Positions 41,572-49,962 of a stretch of 64,000 bases of DNA are shown piece after piece. Source of the DNA: Deltaproteobacteria bacterium (GTDB lineage: Bacteria; Myxococcota_A; UBA796; UBA2385); contig JAEUKK010000176.1 in assembly GCA_016792625.1 (NCBI GenBank), forward strand, positions 95,908 through 159,907. The letters run 5' to 3'. Position numbers and translations under genes: made by a program. How positions within the stretch are numbered: position 1 is the first letter of the stretch; each line of letters opens with the position of its first letter. The notes beneath the pieces are model-generated. The model was not told the origin of the DNA and searched no databases. It saw only the letters and a list, made by a program, of their open reading frames with translations.

Positions 41572-42324
41572 GCGCCGCAGCAGGCCGAGCGCGGCGAGCA
41601 GGCTGAGCGCCCAGCCCGCCGGGGCCCGACCGGCGCCCGCGCAGCTCATGTCGTTGGCGGCGAGCTTCTCCTCGACCTCCCACGGGGCGCCCGCGCCGCT
41701 GGCCCGCACCTCGACGCTGGGCTCCCGGGCCTCATCTTCGGGGCCGGCCACATAGAGGAAGGCGCTCTTGGCGGCCTCGTCGGCGGCGCAGCGCTTGTCG
41801 CCCCCGGCCTCGGCCCCGGCGATCAGGCCGGCGATCAGGCGGTCCTCGAGGGGCTGGCCGGCGGCGGCCTCGACCGCGGCGGCGGCCGCCTCGACCACGC
41901 CGGCCCGCAGCGTGTTGCCCTGGACCATAAAACCGTCGCCTTTGATGATCTGGGCGTTGTCTTCGACCTCTGCCCCGGTGCGGCCGGCTTGGCGGCCGTC
42001 GAGGTCCATCACCGCCCATTGGCGCAGCTCGGGCTTGCGGTCCTCGCGGCGCAGCCAGCTGAGGATGGCGTCAGGCGCATTGCCCTCGGCGAGCTGGTCA
42101 ACGGCTTCGCGCTTGCCGCGGCCCCAGGTGGCGTACTGGGCGGCGACCAGGCCGTGGCCCGGCGCGAGCCCGGCGATGCCCCAGACAAAGGGCCCGCAGG
42201 TGGCGCCGGCGACGCCCACCTCGCGGGTCTCGGGGTCGACCGCGAGGATCGACCAGGTGGCGTGGGCGGGCGTGGCGGTGAGCAGCAGGCTGAGCAGGGG
42301 CGCGACGCGCAGGGACAGGGTCAT
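41560..42324 (-). CDS. DUF1028 protein with MYXO-CTERM-like tail
   Basis: A 254-residue exported protein. After the signal peptide (VAPLLSLLLTATPAHA) comes DUF1028: TWSILAVDPETREVGVAGATCGPFVWGIAGLAPGHGLVAAQ and GRQAGRTGAE...GDGFMVQGNTLRAGVVEA. The family resembles Ntn-type hydrolases but its reaction is unproven. The C-terminus, SCAGAGRAPAGWALSLLAALGLLRRRRG read in pieces, is a Cys, a hydrophobic helix and an Arg4 cluster, the layout of MYXO-CTERM sorting tails processed by myxosortase. It should end up surface-anchored. Confidence 0.88.
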   Translation of the reverse strand: MTLSLRVAPLLSLLLTATPAHATWSILAVDPETREVGVAGATCGPFVWGIAGLAPGHGLVAAQYATWGRGKREAVDQLAEGNAPDAILSWLRREDRKPELRQWAVMDLDGRQAGRTGAEVEDNAQIIKGDGFMVQGNTLRAGVVEAAAAAVEAAAGQPLEDRLIAGLIAGAEAGGDKRCAADEAAKSAFLYVAGPEDEAREPSVEVRASGAGAPWEVEEKLAANDMSCAGAGRAPAGWALSLLAALGLLRRRRG

Positions 42325-42402
42325 GGGGCACCTCGACCGGCACAAACCCCACCAGCGGGGCGGGCCGCCACCCGCCCGGCCCCGGGCCTGATCTGGCGCA
42401 GC

Positions 42403-44472
42403 TCAGGCTGGCGGGCGGAAGGCGCGGGTGCGCTCGCTGAGGCGCTTGGCGCTCAGCGGCCCAAGCGAGACGCGGTCGGATGCGTCGAAGTGCATGATGT
42501 CGCCGCTCTCATTGCCGAAGTCACCCGCGCCCCAGCGCAGGCCGGCCACATCGCAGAGGGCCACCACCAGCTCGCGCTGCAGGTTCATCACCCCCACGTC
42601 GTCGCGGGCGGCGCCGCGGCCGATGGTGCCTTGCACCCAGTTCGAGGTGGCTGAGGTGGACTGCGCTTGGAAGTCGGCCCGCAGCCGGCGCTCCCACTCT
42701 TGGACCTCAGCGGCGGTCGGGCTCAGGCCCCGGGCCCGCAGGAAGGACTCGATCTGCGCGCCCGCGCCCGGGGCGGCGGCCGAGACCTGCCCGCGGAGCA
42801 GGGGGGCGGCGGCCCGCCCGCCCGGCGCGCGTGGCGCGTTGCCCAACATGCTGAAGTAGACCTCGATGGCGTTGTCGAGCTGGTCCATTTGGTCCCATGC
42901 CGCGCCGTGGTCGGCCGCGCCGCGGGGCAGCGGGTCGGTGTGGCCGGCGCTGTTCGCGGGGGCGGGCAGGCCCGAGAACTCGAGCGCGTGGCGGGCCAGG
43001 GCCTCGAAGGCGGCGTTGGCCGCGCGGGCGTCGCCGTCCCCCGGCCGGCGGCGGTCGTCGCGGACCCGGGTGTTGTCGCCGCCCACCCAGGGGTTGCTCG
43101 CGTAGTTGATGTCGATGGCCAGACCGAGCCCGTGCGCGCTGATCTCGTCGCGGATCACCCGCAGGCCGCCCTGGCCTTCGCTCGGGCTGAACATCTGCAC
43201 GGCGGTCTGGCCTTGGGCTTGGGCGGTGCGCTCGAGCCAGGCCTCGGCCACCGCGAGGCGCGCCAGCAGCTCGTTGTGGGCGGTGACCCGCATGCCGAGG
43301 AAGGAGCCGGTCTGCACTTGGCCGGCCCAGGCGCGGAGCGTGGCGGCCGCCCCGGCGAGGGCCGGGTCATTGGTCGAGGTCAGCGCGGCGGCGGCCTGGA
43401 CCCCGCCAGAGGGGAAGGTGATCGCCTTGAGGTAGAGCAGCGTGTTCGCGGCGTTCAACCGGAGCCCACCGCCGACGGGCCGCCGCACGGCCCGCGCCGC
43501 GGCGAGCTCGGCAGTGGTCGCGGGGGCGACCGCTGGCGCGGTCGGGCGCTGCCCCGGAGCGGCCTGCTGCACGCCGCTCTGGGCCGGCGTGGCCTGCTGC
43601 ACGCCGCTCTGGGCCGGCGTGGCCTGCTGCGCCCCCGCCGCGGCCCCCTGCACCGAGCCGCCCGCCCCTTGTGCGCCGACCGCCTGCGCGGGGTTGGCCT
43701 GCTGCACGCCGCTCTGGGCCGGCGCGGCCTGCTGCGCGCTGTTTTGGGCCGGCGTGGCCTGCTGCGCGCTGTCTTGGGCCGGAGCGGCCTGCTGCGCGCC
43801 ATCTTGGGCCGGCGCGGCCTCGGCGTCGGCGAAGACGAGGGTGCCGGCGTTGCGGGCGAGCATCCAGCCCTCGCGGCCGTCTTCGGCCCGCACGCGCCAC
43901 CAGGGCCCGCTGTCGTCGAGCACCTGCACCACGCTGCCCGCGGCCAGCTCGCCCAGGCTCGGCGCGGTCGGCGCGGCGGCGGCCCGCAGGTTGCGGCCTT
44001 GGAGCAGGCGCCCCCGCGAGAAGGCCTGGGGGCCCGGGCCCGCCCGCAGGCGGATCGGGCGCACCTGCCCGGCGAGCGCAGCGGCGGCCGCCTCTTGGGC
44101 CTCGGCCTCGAGCGCGGCCGGGCCGGCGCTCTGTGCGGCGACCCCCGGGCTGCCCCCGCGCTGCTGCACGAGGTGCGCGGCCTCGTGGGCCACCACCTCG
44201 GGCGCTGGGCGCCGGTCGCGGAAGTAGACCCGGCCGTCGGCGGCCACCGCCACCTCGCCGCTGAGCTGCTCTTCGGCCTCGGGGCCGCCCATATAGGCCT
44301 GCACCCAGCCGAGCGGGGCTTGGAAGGCGCGCTCCCACCGGGCGCGGTCGGGCAGGGCCTCGGGGCGCCGGGCGGGGCTGGGCCCCACGGCGGCGCCGGC
44401 CGGGGCCTGGCCCTCGTCGGCGCTGGGCGCGGGCGCGAGGCCCTGGGCGGGCGTGGGGCGGCGCTGCTTCAT
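42403..44472 (-). CDS. DUF4157 - SH3 - repeat linker - M15-like metallopeptidase fusion
   Basis: A 689-residue protein. DUF4157 comes first, with VVAHEAAHLVQQ (HExxH at residues 96-100), a domain common on effectors loaded into contractile injection systems. A bacterial SH3 domain follows (SVVQVLDDSGPWWRVRAEDGR, about residues 175-220). Next are about nine copies of a 9-residue [AT]PAQxxxQQA repeat (43555-43815). The C-terminal half has SAHGLGLAIDIN (S445, H447, D454) and IMHFD (H661), matching the SxHxxGxAxD...H zinc ligands of M15 peptidoglycan peptidases, though the spacing between D454 and H661 is unusually long. No signal peptide. GGAGG precedes ATG 44472. It is probably a cell-wall-active effector (inference). 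Confidence 0.85.
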   Translation of the reverse strand: MKQRRPTPAQGLAPAPSADEGQAPAGAAVGPSPARRPEALPDRARWERAFQAPLGWVQAYMGGPEAEEQLSGEVAVAADGRVYFRDRRPAPEVVAHEAAHLVQQRGGSPGVAAQSAGPAALEAEAQEAAAAALAGQVRPIRLRAGPGPQAFSRGRLLQGRNLRAAAAPTAPSLGELAAGSVVQVLDDSGPWWRVRAEDGREGWMLARNAGTLVFADAEAAPAQDGAQQAAPAQDSAQQATPAQNSAQQAAPAQSGVQQANPAQAVGAQGAGGSVQGAAAGAQQATPAQSGVQQATPAQSGVQQAAPGQRPTAPAVAPATTAELAAARAVRRPVGGGLRLNAANTLLYLKAITFPSGGVQAAAALTSTNDPALAGAAATLRAWAGQVQTGSFLGMRVTAHNELLARLAVAEAWLERTAQAQGQTAVQMFSPSEGQGGLRVIRDEISAHGLGLAIDINYASNPWVGGDNTRVRDDRRRPGDGDARAANAAFEALARHALEFSGLPAPANSAGHTDPLPRGAADHGAAWDQMDQLDNAIEVYFSMLGNAPRAPGGRAAAPLLRGQVSAAAPGAGAQIESFLRARGLSPTAAEVQEWERRLRADFQAQSTSATSNWVQGTIGRGAARDDVGVMNLQRELVVALCDVAGLRWGAGDFGNESGDIMHFDASDRVSLGPLSAKRLSERTRAFRPPA
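43555..43815 (-). repeat. 27-bp tandem repeats encoding PAQxxxQQA linker
   Basis: About nine 27-base units, some nearly identical (GGCCTGCTGCACGCCGCT recurs), split by a Gly/Ala spacer. They encode the Gln/Ala/Pro linker between the SH3 and M15-like domains. Such repeats expand and contract readily and may be an assembly weak point. Confidence 0.85.
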
Positions 44473-44539
44473 GGCTCCCTCCGGCAGGTCGAGCCTATCG
44501 GCCACCACCCGCGGCTGTGAAGGCAGAGCCTGCGCTGAC

Positions 44540-45055
44540 TTAGGGCTGGGCCACCCCCGGCCAGCCGGCCACGATCAGCCACCGGCCGGCGCGGCGCTCG
44601 AGCGCGAGGCCCGCGGCCCAGGCCCGCGCATGCAGGCCGGCGGGGACGCTGGCCGCGCAGAGCTGCAGCAAAAAGGTCAAGGTGGTGTGGTGGCCGACAT
44701 AGGCGAAGGGGGCCGGCGGCGGGCGGGGCATCGAGCGGTCGCCGAAGGGGTGCGGGGCGCGCTGGCCGTCGACGAGCAGCTCCCAGTCTTCGAGGCTGAG
44801 CGGCTCGGCCCACACAACATCGACCGGCGCGTCGATCTGCGCGACGAGGGCCTCGGCGGTCTGGCCGGTGCGCCGCGTGGCGGTGTGGAGCACCCGGGCC
44901 AGCGGCCAGCCCAAGCCGGCGGCCCAGCTGGCGGCCGCCGCGGCCATGGCGTGCCCGGCGGGGCTGAGCGCGGGGTCGGCCTCGCCCGTCCACGGCTGGC
45001 CGTGGCGGATGAAGATGACGCGCTGCACGTTCGGATCGACGAGGGATGCGGCCAC
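44540..45055 (-). CDS. Histidine phosphatase superfamily protein
   Basis: A 171-residue cytoplasmic protein of the phosphoglycerate mutase/SixA fold: FIRHGQPWTGEADPALSPAGHAMA with the phospho-accepting His, HTATRRTGQTAEAL, and the second catalytic His in YVGHHTTLTFLLQL. Short length suits a SixA- or broad-specificity phosphatase. It starts 21 bases after the GH92 gene on the same strand. Confidence 0.88.
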   Translation of the reverse strand: MAASLVDPNVQRVIFIRHGQPWTGEADPALSPAGHAMAAAAASWAAGLGWPLARVLHTATRRTGQTAEALVAQIDAPVDVVWAEPLSLEDWELLVDGQRAPHPFGDRSMPRPPPAPFAYVGHHTTLTFLLQLCAASVPAGLHARAWAAGLALERRAGRWLIVAGWPGVAQP

Positions 45056-45076
45056 GGGAACCTCGGGGGCGCGCGC

Positions 45077-47410
45077 TCAGCGCACGATGAAGCGCAGGTC
45101 GTCGGCGGCCATCAGCTCGGCGTGGCGCAGGCTGCCCGTGCGCTCCTCACCGTCGAGGAGGACCTGCACGCGGTCATCTTCGTCGATGGGCCCGAGCTTG
45201 CCCTCGCGGTGGATGGTGAGCGTGCGGCCGTTGGCCCGGTCCACCTCGACCCGCTGGAAGATCGGCAGCCCCAGCGCATAGAGGTCGGTGCCGGCCAGGG
45301 GGTAGAGGCCCATGGCCGCCCAGACGTACCAGGCCGAGAGCGTGCCGCCGTCGTCATTCCCAGCGAGGCCGTCGGGGCCGGTGCCGTACCAGCGGTCCAT
45401 CACCCAGGCGACCCAGCGGTGGGTCTCGGCCGGGGCGCCCCAGAGCCCGAAGAGGAAGGCCGCGTGCAGGTCGACCTCGTTGCCATGCCAATACCAGGCC
45501 TCGGGCACGCCCTCAATCGCGTCGTTGGCGTCAATCTCGGCCTTCTCGAAGAAGGTGCGCAGCAGGTCGAGGGCCGCCGCTTCACCGCCCAGGGTCTGGG
45601 CGAGGCCGGCGGGATCGTGGGGGACCATCCACCGGTATTGGCGCGCGTTGCCCTCGGCGTAGGCGTCGTCCCAGGCGCTCTCTGAGCTGAGCGGCACGAA
45701 TTCGCCCGCCTCGGTGCGGGCCTGGAAGTAGCCGGTCTCGGCGTTGTAGAGGTTGGCCCAAAATCCGCCGCGGCGGGCGAGCTCATCGGCGTCCGCGGCG
45801 CTGATCCCGCTGGCCTCGGGCCCCAGCGCCTGCGCGGCGAGGGCGAGGGCGTGGTCGGCCACGGCCAGCTCTTGGGTGGTGCTGACGCTGCTGTCGCCCC
45901 ACTCGGCCGGGCGGTAGCCGATCATGCCGTAGGCCACCGGGTCGGCGCGGCCGGCGTAGGCGGGGCTGCGGCGGCCCAGCGCGACCTCGGCCGCCCGGGC
46001 CAGGGTCTGGTCGAGACCAGCGGGCTGCAGGCCCTTGAGCGCGGCCTCGGCCAGCACGATCTCGGCGGGGCTGCCGACCATAAAACCGCCGTCCCACAGC
46101 GCGATCGGCCAGCGGGGCAGGCCGTTGCCCTGCTCGTCCATGCGCTGCAGGCTGGCCAGCACCTCGAGGTGCTGACCGGGCCAGAGCAGCGTGTAGAGCG
46201 GGTGGGTGGTGCGGTAGGTGTCCCACAAGGACAGGTCGGTGAAGTAGCGGTGGCCCGGATCGGCGTGCACCGCTTGGTCAAAGCCACGGTAGCGCCCGTC
46301 AATGTCACTAAATTGGGTCGGCATCTGGGCGCTATGGTAGAGCGCCGACGCGAAGATGACCTGCTGGTCGTCAGTCCCGCCCCAGACGCGCACCGGCGCG
46401 AGCTGGGCCGCCCAGGCCTCTTTGGCCGCCGCCACCCCTGCGTCGAGGTCAAAGCCGTCGTGCTCGGCCTCAAAATTGGCCGCCGCGCCGGCCGCATCGA
46501 CGGTGGAGACAGCGACGCGCACGTGCACCTCGCGGGTGCCCCCGCTGAGCTGGGGGAAGCGCAGCGCGAGGCCGCTGCGGCCGCTGCCCCCCTCGCTCGC
46601 CGGCGCGGCGGCAGAGGTCGCGTCGAGGGTCAGCGTCGCGGGCTCGGACCAAGTGGCCCAGCCGGCGGGCAGGGGGTCGACCTCGAGCTCGAACCACAGC
46701 GTAAAAGGCTGGGACATGGCGCCATCTTGGCGCAGGCTGCCCCGGGCGCGGCCGGTCTCGGGGTCGTAGACGAGGTCGGAGCTGAGCATCACCCCGCCCT
46801 CCATCTGGTGGCCCAGATCGATGATCAGCGCGGGCTCGGCCACTGTGGGCGGGAAGCGGTAGCGGTGCAGGGCGGTGTGCTGCGTGGCGGTGAGGGCCAC
46901 CTCGACGCCCGTATCGGCGAGGGTGACCTCGTAGAGACCCACCTCGGCGTGCTCGGTCTCTTTGTCGAAGGGGGCGCGGTAGCCGTCTTCTGAGGTGCGG
47001 GGCGCGCCCTCGGCGGTGGTCAGCCCGTCGGCGGGCATGACCGCGAGCAGGCCATAGTCGGTCAAGCCCACCGCATAGAGGTGCAGGTGGGAGAAGCCCT
47101 GGATGTAGCCGTCATCTGCGTGGTAGCCACCCCCGTGGTAGGCGCCGAGCGCCGCCCCGTTGGCCGAGGACGTGTCGGGGCCGGGCTTGGCGAGAGCGAA
47201 AGGAAGATTCGGGCCCGGGTAGCCGCAGCCGACCTGGTAGCCGATGCCCCCGCTGCCGATGCGGGGCTCGACCGCGGCGACCAGATCGACCGGATCACCG
47301 AGCGGGCCGGCTTCTTCATCGCCATCGGCCCCGCCTTCGGCCGCCCCTTTGTCGCCGGCGCAGGCGGCGAGCAGCAGGCTGAGGATGGGCAGGCGGCGGG
47401 GGCGCGGCAT
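45077..47410 (-). CDS. GH92 alpha-mannosidase-like lipoprotein
   Basis: A 777-residue glycoside hydrolase family 92 protein, a calcium-dependent exo-alpha-mannosidase family. Lipobox LLAAC (Cys about residue 17) puts it on a membrane surface. Family signatures: GPNLPFALAKPGPDT, IQGFSHLHLYAVGLTDYG, SLWDTYRTTHPLYTLLWPGQH, HGNEVDLHAAFLFG, and GNDDGGTLSAWYVWAAMGLYPLAG. Its likely substrate is alpha-linked mannose on glycans or glycoproteins from prey, host or environment. The usual GNEDCG is GNDDGG here, a small change near the active site. Confidence 0.94.
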   Translation of the reverse strand: MPRPRRLPILSLLLAACAGDKGAAEGGADGDEEAGPLGDPVDLVAAVEPRIGSGGIGYQVGCGYPGPNLPFALAKPGPDTSSANGAALGAYHGGGYHADDGYIQGFSHLHLYAVGLTDYGLLAVMPADGLTTAEGAPRTSEDGYRAPFDKETEHAEVGLYEVTLADTGVEVALTATQHTALHRYRFPPTVAEPALIIDLGHQMEGGVMLSSDLVYDPETGRARGSLRQDGAMSQPFTLWFELEVDPLPAGWATWSEPATLTLDATSAAAPASEGGSGRSGLALRFPQLSGGTREVHVRVAVSTVDAAGAAANFEAEHDGFDLDAGVAAAKEAWAAQLAPVRVWGGTDDQQVIFASALYHSAQMPTQFSDIDGRYRGFDQAVHADPGHRYFTDLSLWDTYRTTHPLYTLLWPGQHLEVLASLQRMDEQGNGLPRWPIALWDGGFMVGSPAEIVLAEAALKGLQPAGLDQTLARAAEVALGRRSPAYAGRADPVAYGMIGYRPAEWGDSSVSTTQELAVADHALALAAQALGPEASGISAADADELARRGGFWANLYNAETGYFQARTEAGEFVPLSSESAWDDAYAEGNARQYRWMVPHDPAGLAQTLGGEAAALDLLRTFFEKAEIDANDAIEGVPEAWYWHGNEVDLHAAFLFGLWGAPAETHRWVAWVMDRWYGTGPDGLAGNDDGGTLSAWYVWAAMGLYPLAGTDLYALGLPIFQRVEVDRANGRTLTIHREGKLGPIDEDDRVQVLLDGEERTGSLRHAELMAADDLRFIVR

Positions 47411-47714
47411 GGGGCTCTCCGGTGCGGGAGGGGAGCGTAGCCCAGGCGGCTGGCCTGCCTTGCGGCTGTTTCAAGCCATGAACCAGCGCGGGGGAGGGCC
47501 TGAACTATTTCAGCGGAGGAGTGAAACCTGAGAACATCGGGTGCGACGCTGTGCTTCAGGTGGAGATCCTGCGCTGCACGTCGGCTTCGACGGAGGGGCG
47601 CCCTCGCCCTCGGCGTGGCACGGCCCCTGCTACGTCCGGGGCGTGCGGAGGACCGGCCCGCTGACCGCGCCCTCCCCCTTCACCGCTGCCCCGCCCCGCG
47701 GGACTGGAGCCCCG
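47411..47714. promoter_or_regulatory. Divergent region between GH92 and rhodanese genes
   Basis: 304 bases without a gene. It contains TTTCA-GCGGAGGAG-TGAAA (about 47508-47526) and another GTTTCA upstream, possible operator half-sites. No reliable -35/-10 pair was identified. Confidence 0.35.
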
Positions 47715-48026
47715 ATGTCCTTCTTCTCCTCCCTTTTTGGCGCTGGCGCCCCCTCCACCATCGACGGCCCCACCGCCCGCAAGCTGGTCGCCGAGGGCGC
47801 CCTGCTGGTCGATGTGCGCACGCCGGGCGAGTATGCGGGCGGACACGTGCAAGGCGCGCAGAACGTGCCGGTCGAGACCCTGCCCGCCGGCGCCGCCGGG
47901 CTGTCCAAAGACAAGGTGGTGGTGGTCTACTGCCGCAGCGGCGCGCGCTCGGCCCGGGCCGCGGGCATCCTGCGCGGCGAGGGCTTCGCGACGGTGCACG
48001 ATCTCGGCCCGATCTCGGCTTGGTAG
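47715..48026 (+). CDS. Single-domain rhodanese
   Basis: A 103-residue sulfurtransferase-fold protein with active-site loop YCRSGARSARA (catalytic Cys in CRSGAR) and the usual DVRTPGEYAGGHVQGAQNVP. It is GlpE/PspE-like and probably cytoplasmic, despite a hydrophobic N-terminal MSFFSSLFG. It may transfer sulfane sulfur to a thiol acceptor. Confidence 0.92.
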   Translation: MSFFSSLFGAGAPSTIDGPTARKLVAEGALLVDVRTPGEYAGGHVQGAQNVPVETLPAGAAGLSKDKVVVVYCRSGARSARAAGILRGEGFATVHDLGPISAW

Positions 48027-48102
48027 CGCGGGCCGCGGCGCGGACTGCCCCAAGGCGCGCCGCTTTTGGCTAAGCTGGCGGCGCTGCACCAGGAGCCCCG
48101 CC

Positions 48103-49752
48103 ATGACGCCCCCCACTGCCCGCGGGACCGATCCCCTTCGCCCGACCTCGCCGCTCCGCGCGCGCCTCTCGTGGCGCCCGCAGCTCTCGCTGCGCAGCGG
48201 TGCGCTGCTCGCGCTGATGGTCGGCTGCGGGGCCAACTTCGGCCTGCTGCCCAAGGTGGTCGACGAAGACACGGGCGGCGCCGGTGATGGCGGCGGGGGT
48301 GGTGGCGGCGGCAACGGCCGTGACGCCGACAACGACGGCTTCCGCGCGTCCGAAGACTGCGATGACGCCGAGCCGACGATCTACCCGGGCGCGCCCGAGC
48401 GCTGCAACGGCCTCGACGACGACTGCGACGGCGCGATCGACGAGCCTGAAGACCTCGTCGACGGCCTCGCCGCCTTCGTCGACGGCGACCTCGACGGCTG
48501 GGGTGACCCCAACCAGCCGATCCGCAGCTGCGCCCTGCGCGAGGGCCAGGTCACCAACAGCTTCGACTGCGATGACCTCGACCCCACCGAGCCCCTGCTG
48601 GTCGACATCACCTACGGCAGCAGCACGGGCACCGGCGCCGCCGACAGCCCGCTCGACCGCATCCAGGCGGCCATCGACATCGCCCAGTCCTGCGTCGTTG
48701 TCGAAGAGGGCTACTACTTCGAGGCCCTGAACTTCGGCGGCAAGAACATCCGGGTGACCGGCATGAAGGGGCCCGAGCTCACCACGCTCAAGGCCACCGA
48801 GTTTGGCGCGCCGGCGGTCACCTTCGCCAACGGCGAGGGGCCCGGCGCGATCTTCGAGGGCTTCCGCGTGCGCGACGGCGAGGGCGCGAGCGAGACGACC
48901 TCGGCCCTGCGTGACTGCGGCAGCACCACCACCTGCACCGACTACACGACCACCACCTGCGGCGGCGGCGTCTACGCCAACCTCACCAGCCCGACCCTGC
49001 GCGACCTCTGGCTCGACGGCAATGTGCTGCCGCCCTACAGCTCGACCACCAGCGGCAACGACACCTACACCGTCGCCACCTTTGGCGGCGGCGGCTGCTT
49101 TATCGGCTCGGGCGCCCGGCTCGAGCGGGTCACCATCTCGGGCAACAGCGCCGACCAGGGCGGCGGCCTCTTCGTCGACGAGGGCTCGGCCATCGAGCTG
49201 GTGAACGTGCGGCTGCTGGCCAACAGCGCCACCGAGGGCGGCGGCCTGCGGGTCGACGGCGGCGGCGCGGCCCTGGCCGGCACCGTGCTGGCCTTCAACA
49301 CCGCGACCACCGAGGGCGCGGCGATCGGCGCGACCGGCGGCACGGTCAACCTCATCCACGTCACCGCGTGGCAAAACAGCGCCACCGGCGGCGCTCTGCG
49401 CTTTGAGGGCACGGTGGCCGGCCTGGTCAACGTGATCTCGGGCGGCAACCCCACCGGCCCGGGCCTCGTGGCCGCCGACGGGGCCGCGCCCACCGTGCGC
49501 TACAGCGACCTGTTCGGCGACGTGGGCGGGGTGGTTAGCGGCCTGGGCGACCCCACCGGCGCCGAGGGCAACATCAGCGCCGACCCCCTGCTCAGCGGCG
49601 TGAGCAACGACGGCGACCTGAGCAACGACAGCTGGGCGCTGGGCGCGGGCTCTCCCGCCATCAACGCCGGCGATCCCGACGCCGCGCTCAACGACCGCGA
49701 CGGCAGCCGCGCCGACATGGGCGCCACCGGCGGCCCGCTCGGCTTCGAGTAG
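48103..49752 (+). CDS. MopE-like lipoprotein with one Ca-loop repeat and a beta-helix
   Basis: A 549-residue predicted lipoprotein: basic N-terminus, LLALMVGC lipobox (Cys about residue 42), a Gly-rich spacer, one MopE-type repeat (RCNGLDDDCDGAIDE near residue 107) with Asp-rich calcium loops, then a right-handed beta-helix of about 350 residues. Its coils include GGGLFVDEGSAIELVNVRLLANS and GGGLRVDGGGAALAG. It is paralogous to the protein at 58974, which has six such repeats. AGGAG precedes the ATG. Probably a surface protein binding metal or glycans. Confidence 0.88.
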   Translation: MTPPTARGTDPLRPTSPLRARLSWRPQLSLRSGALLALMVGCGANFGLLPKVVDEDTGGAGDGGGGGGGGNGRDADNDGFRASEDCDDAEPTIYPGAPERCNGLDDDCDGAIDEPEDLVDGLAAFVDGDLDGWGDPNQPIRSCALREGQVTNSFDCDDLDPTEPLLVDITYGSSTGTGAADSPLDRIQAAIDIAQSCVVVEEGYYFEALNFGGKNIRVTGMKGPELTTLKATEFGAPAVTFANGEGPGAIFEGFRVRDGEGASETTSALRDCGSTTTCTDYTTTTCGGGVYANLTSPTLRDLWLDGNVLPPYSSTTSGNDTYTVATFGGGGCFIGSGARLERVTISGNSADQGGGLFVDEGSAIELVNVRLLANSATEGGGLRVDGGGAALAGTVLAFNTATTEGAAIGATGGTVNLIHVTAWQNSATGGALRFEGTVAGLVNVISGGNPTGPGLVAADGAAPTVRYSDLFGDVGGVVSGLGDPTGAEGNISADPLLSGVSNDGDLSNDSWALGAGSPAINAGDPDAALNDRDGSRADMGATGGPLGFE

Positions 49753-49962
49753 CGGCGCGCGCGGGGGCGAGGGGGGCGCGGTGCTCCCCGTGGAACATCG
49801 CACGGCAAGGGCGCGCCACGCGCGAGGCGCCCAGAGCGGCGGCGGAGCCGGCCGGGCGCAGCCCGGCGGAGCGGGCCCGCCGCGGACCGTGGCCGCGGCG
49901 GAGGTGGCCCGCGACCCGCGGCGGGGGCCGACCCGGAGCGCAGCGGAGGGGCGCGCCCAAGC
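49753..49962. other. Gap between convergent genes with a short hairpin
   Basis: 210 bases of extreme GC content between converging genes. GCCGGGC, loop GCA, GCCCGGC (49851-49867) is a perfect 7-bp hairpin, without a U-tract. Nothing else recognised. Confidence 0.4.
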
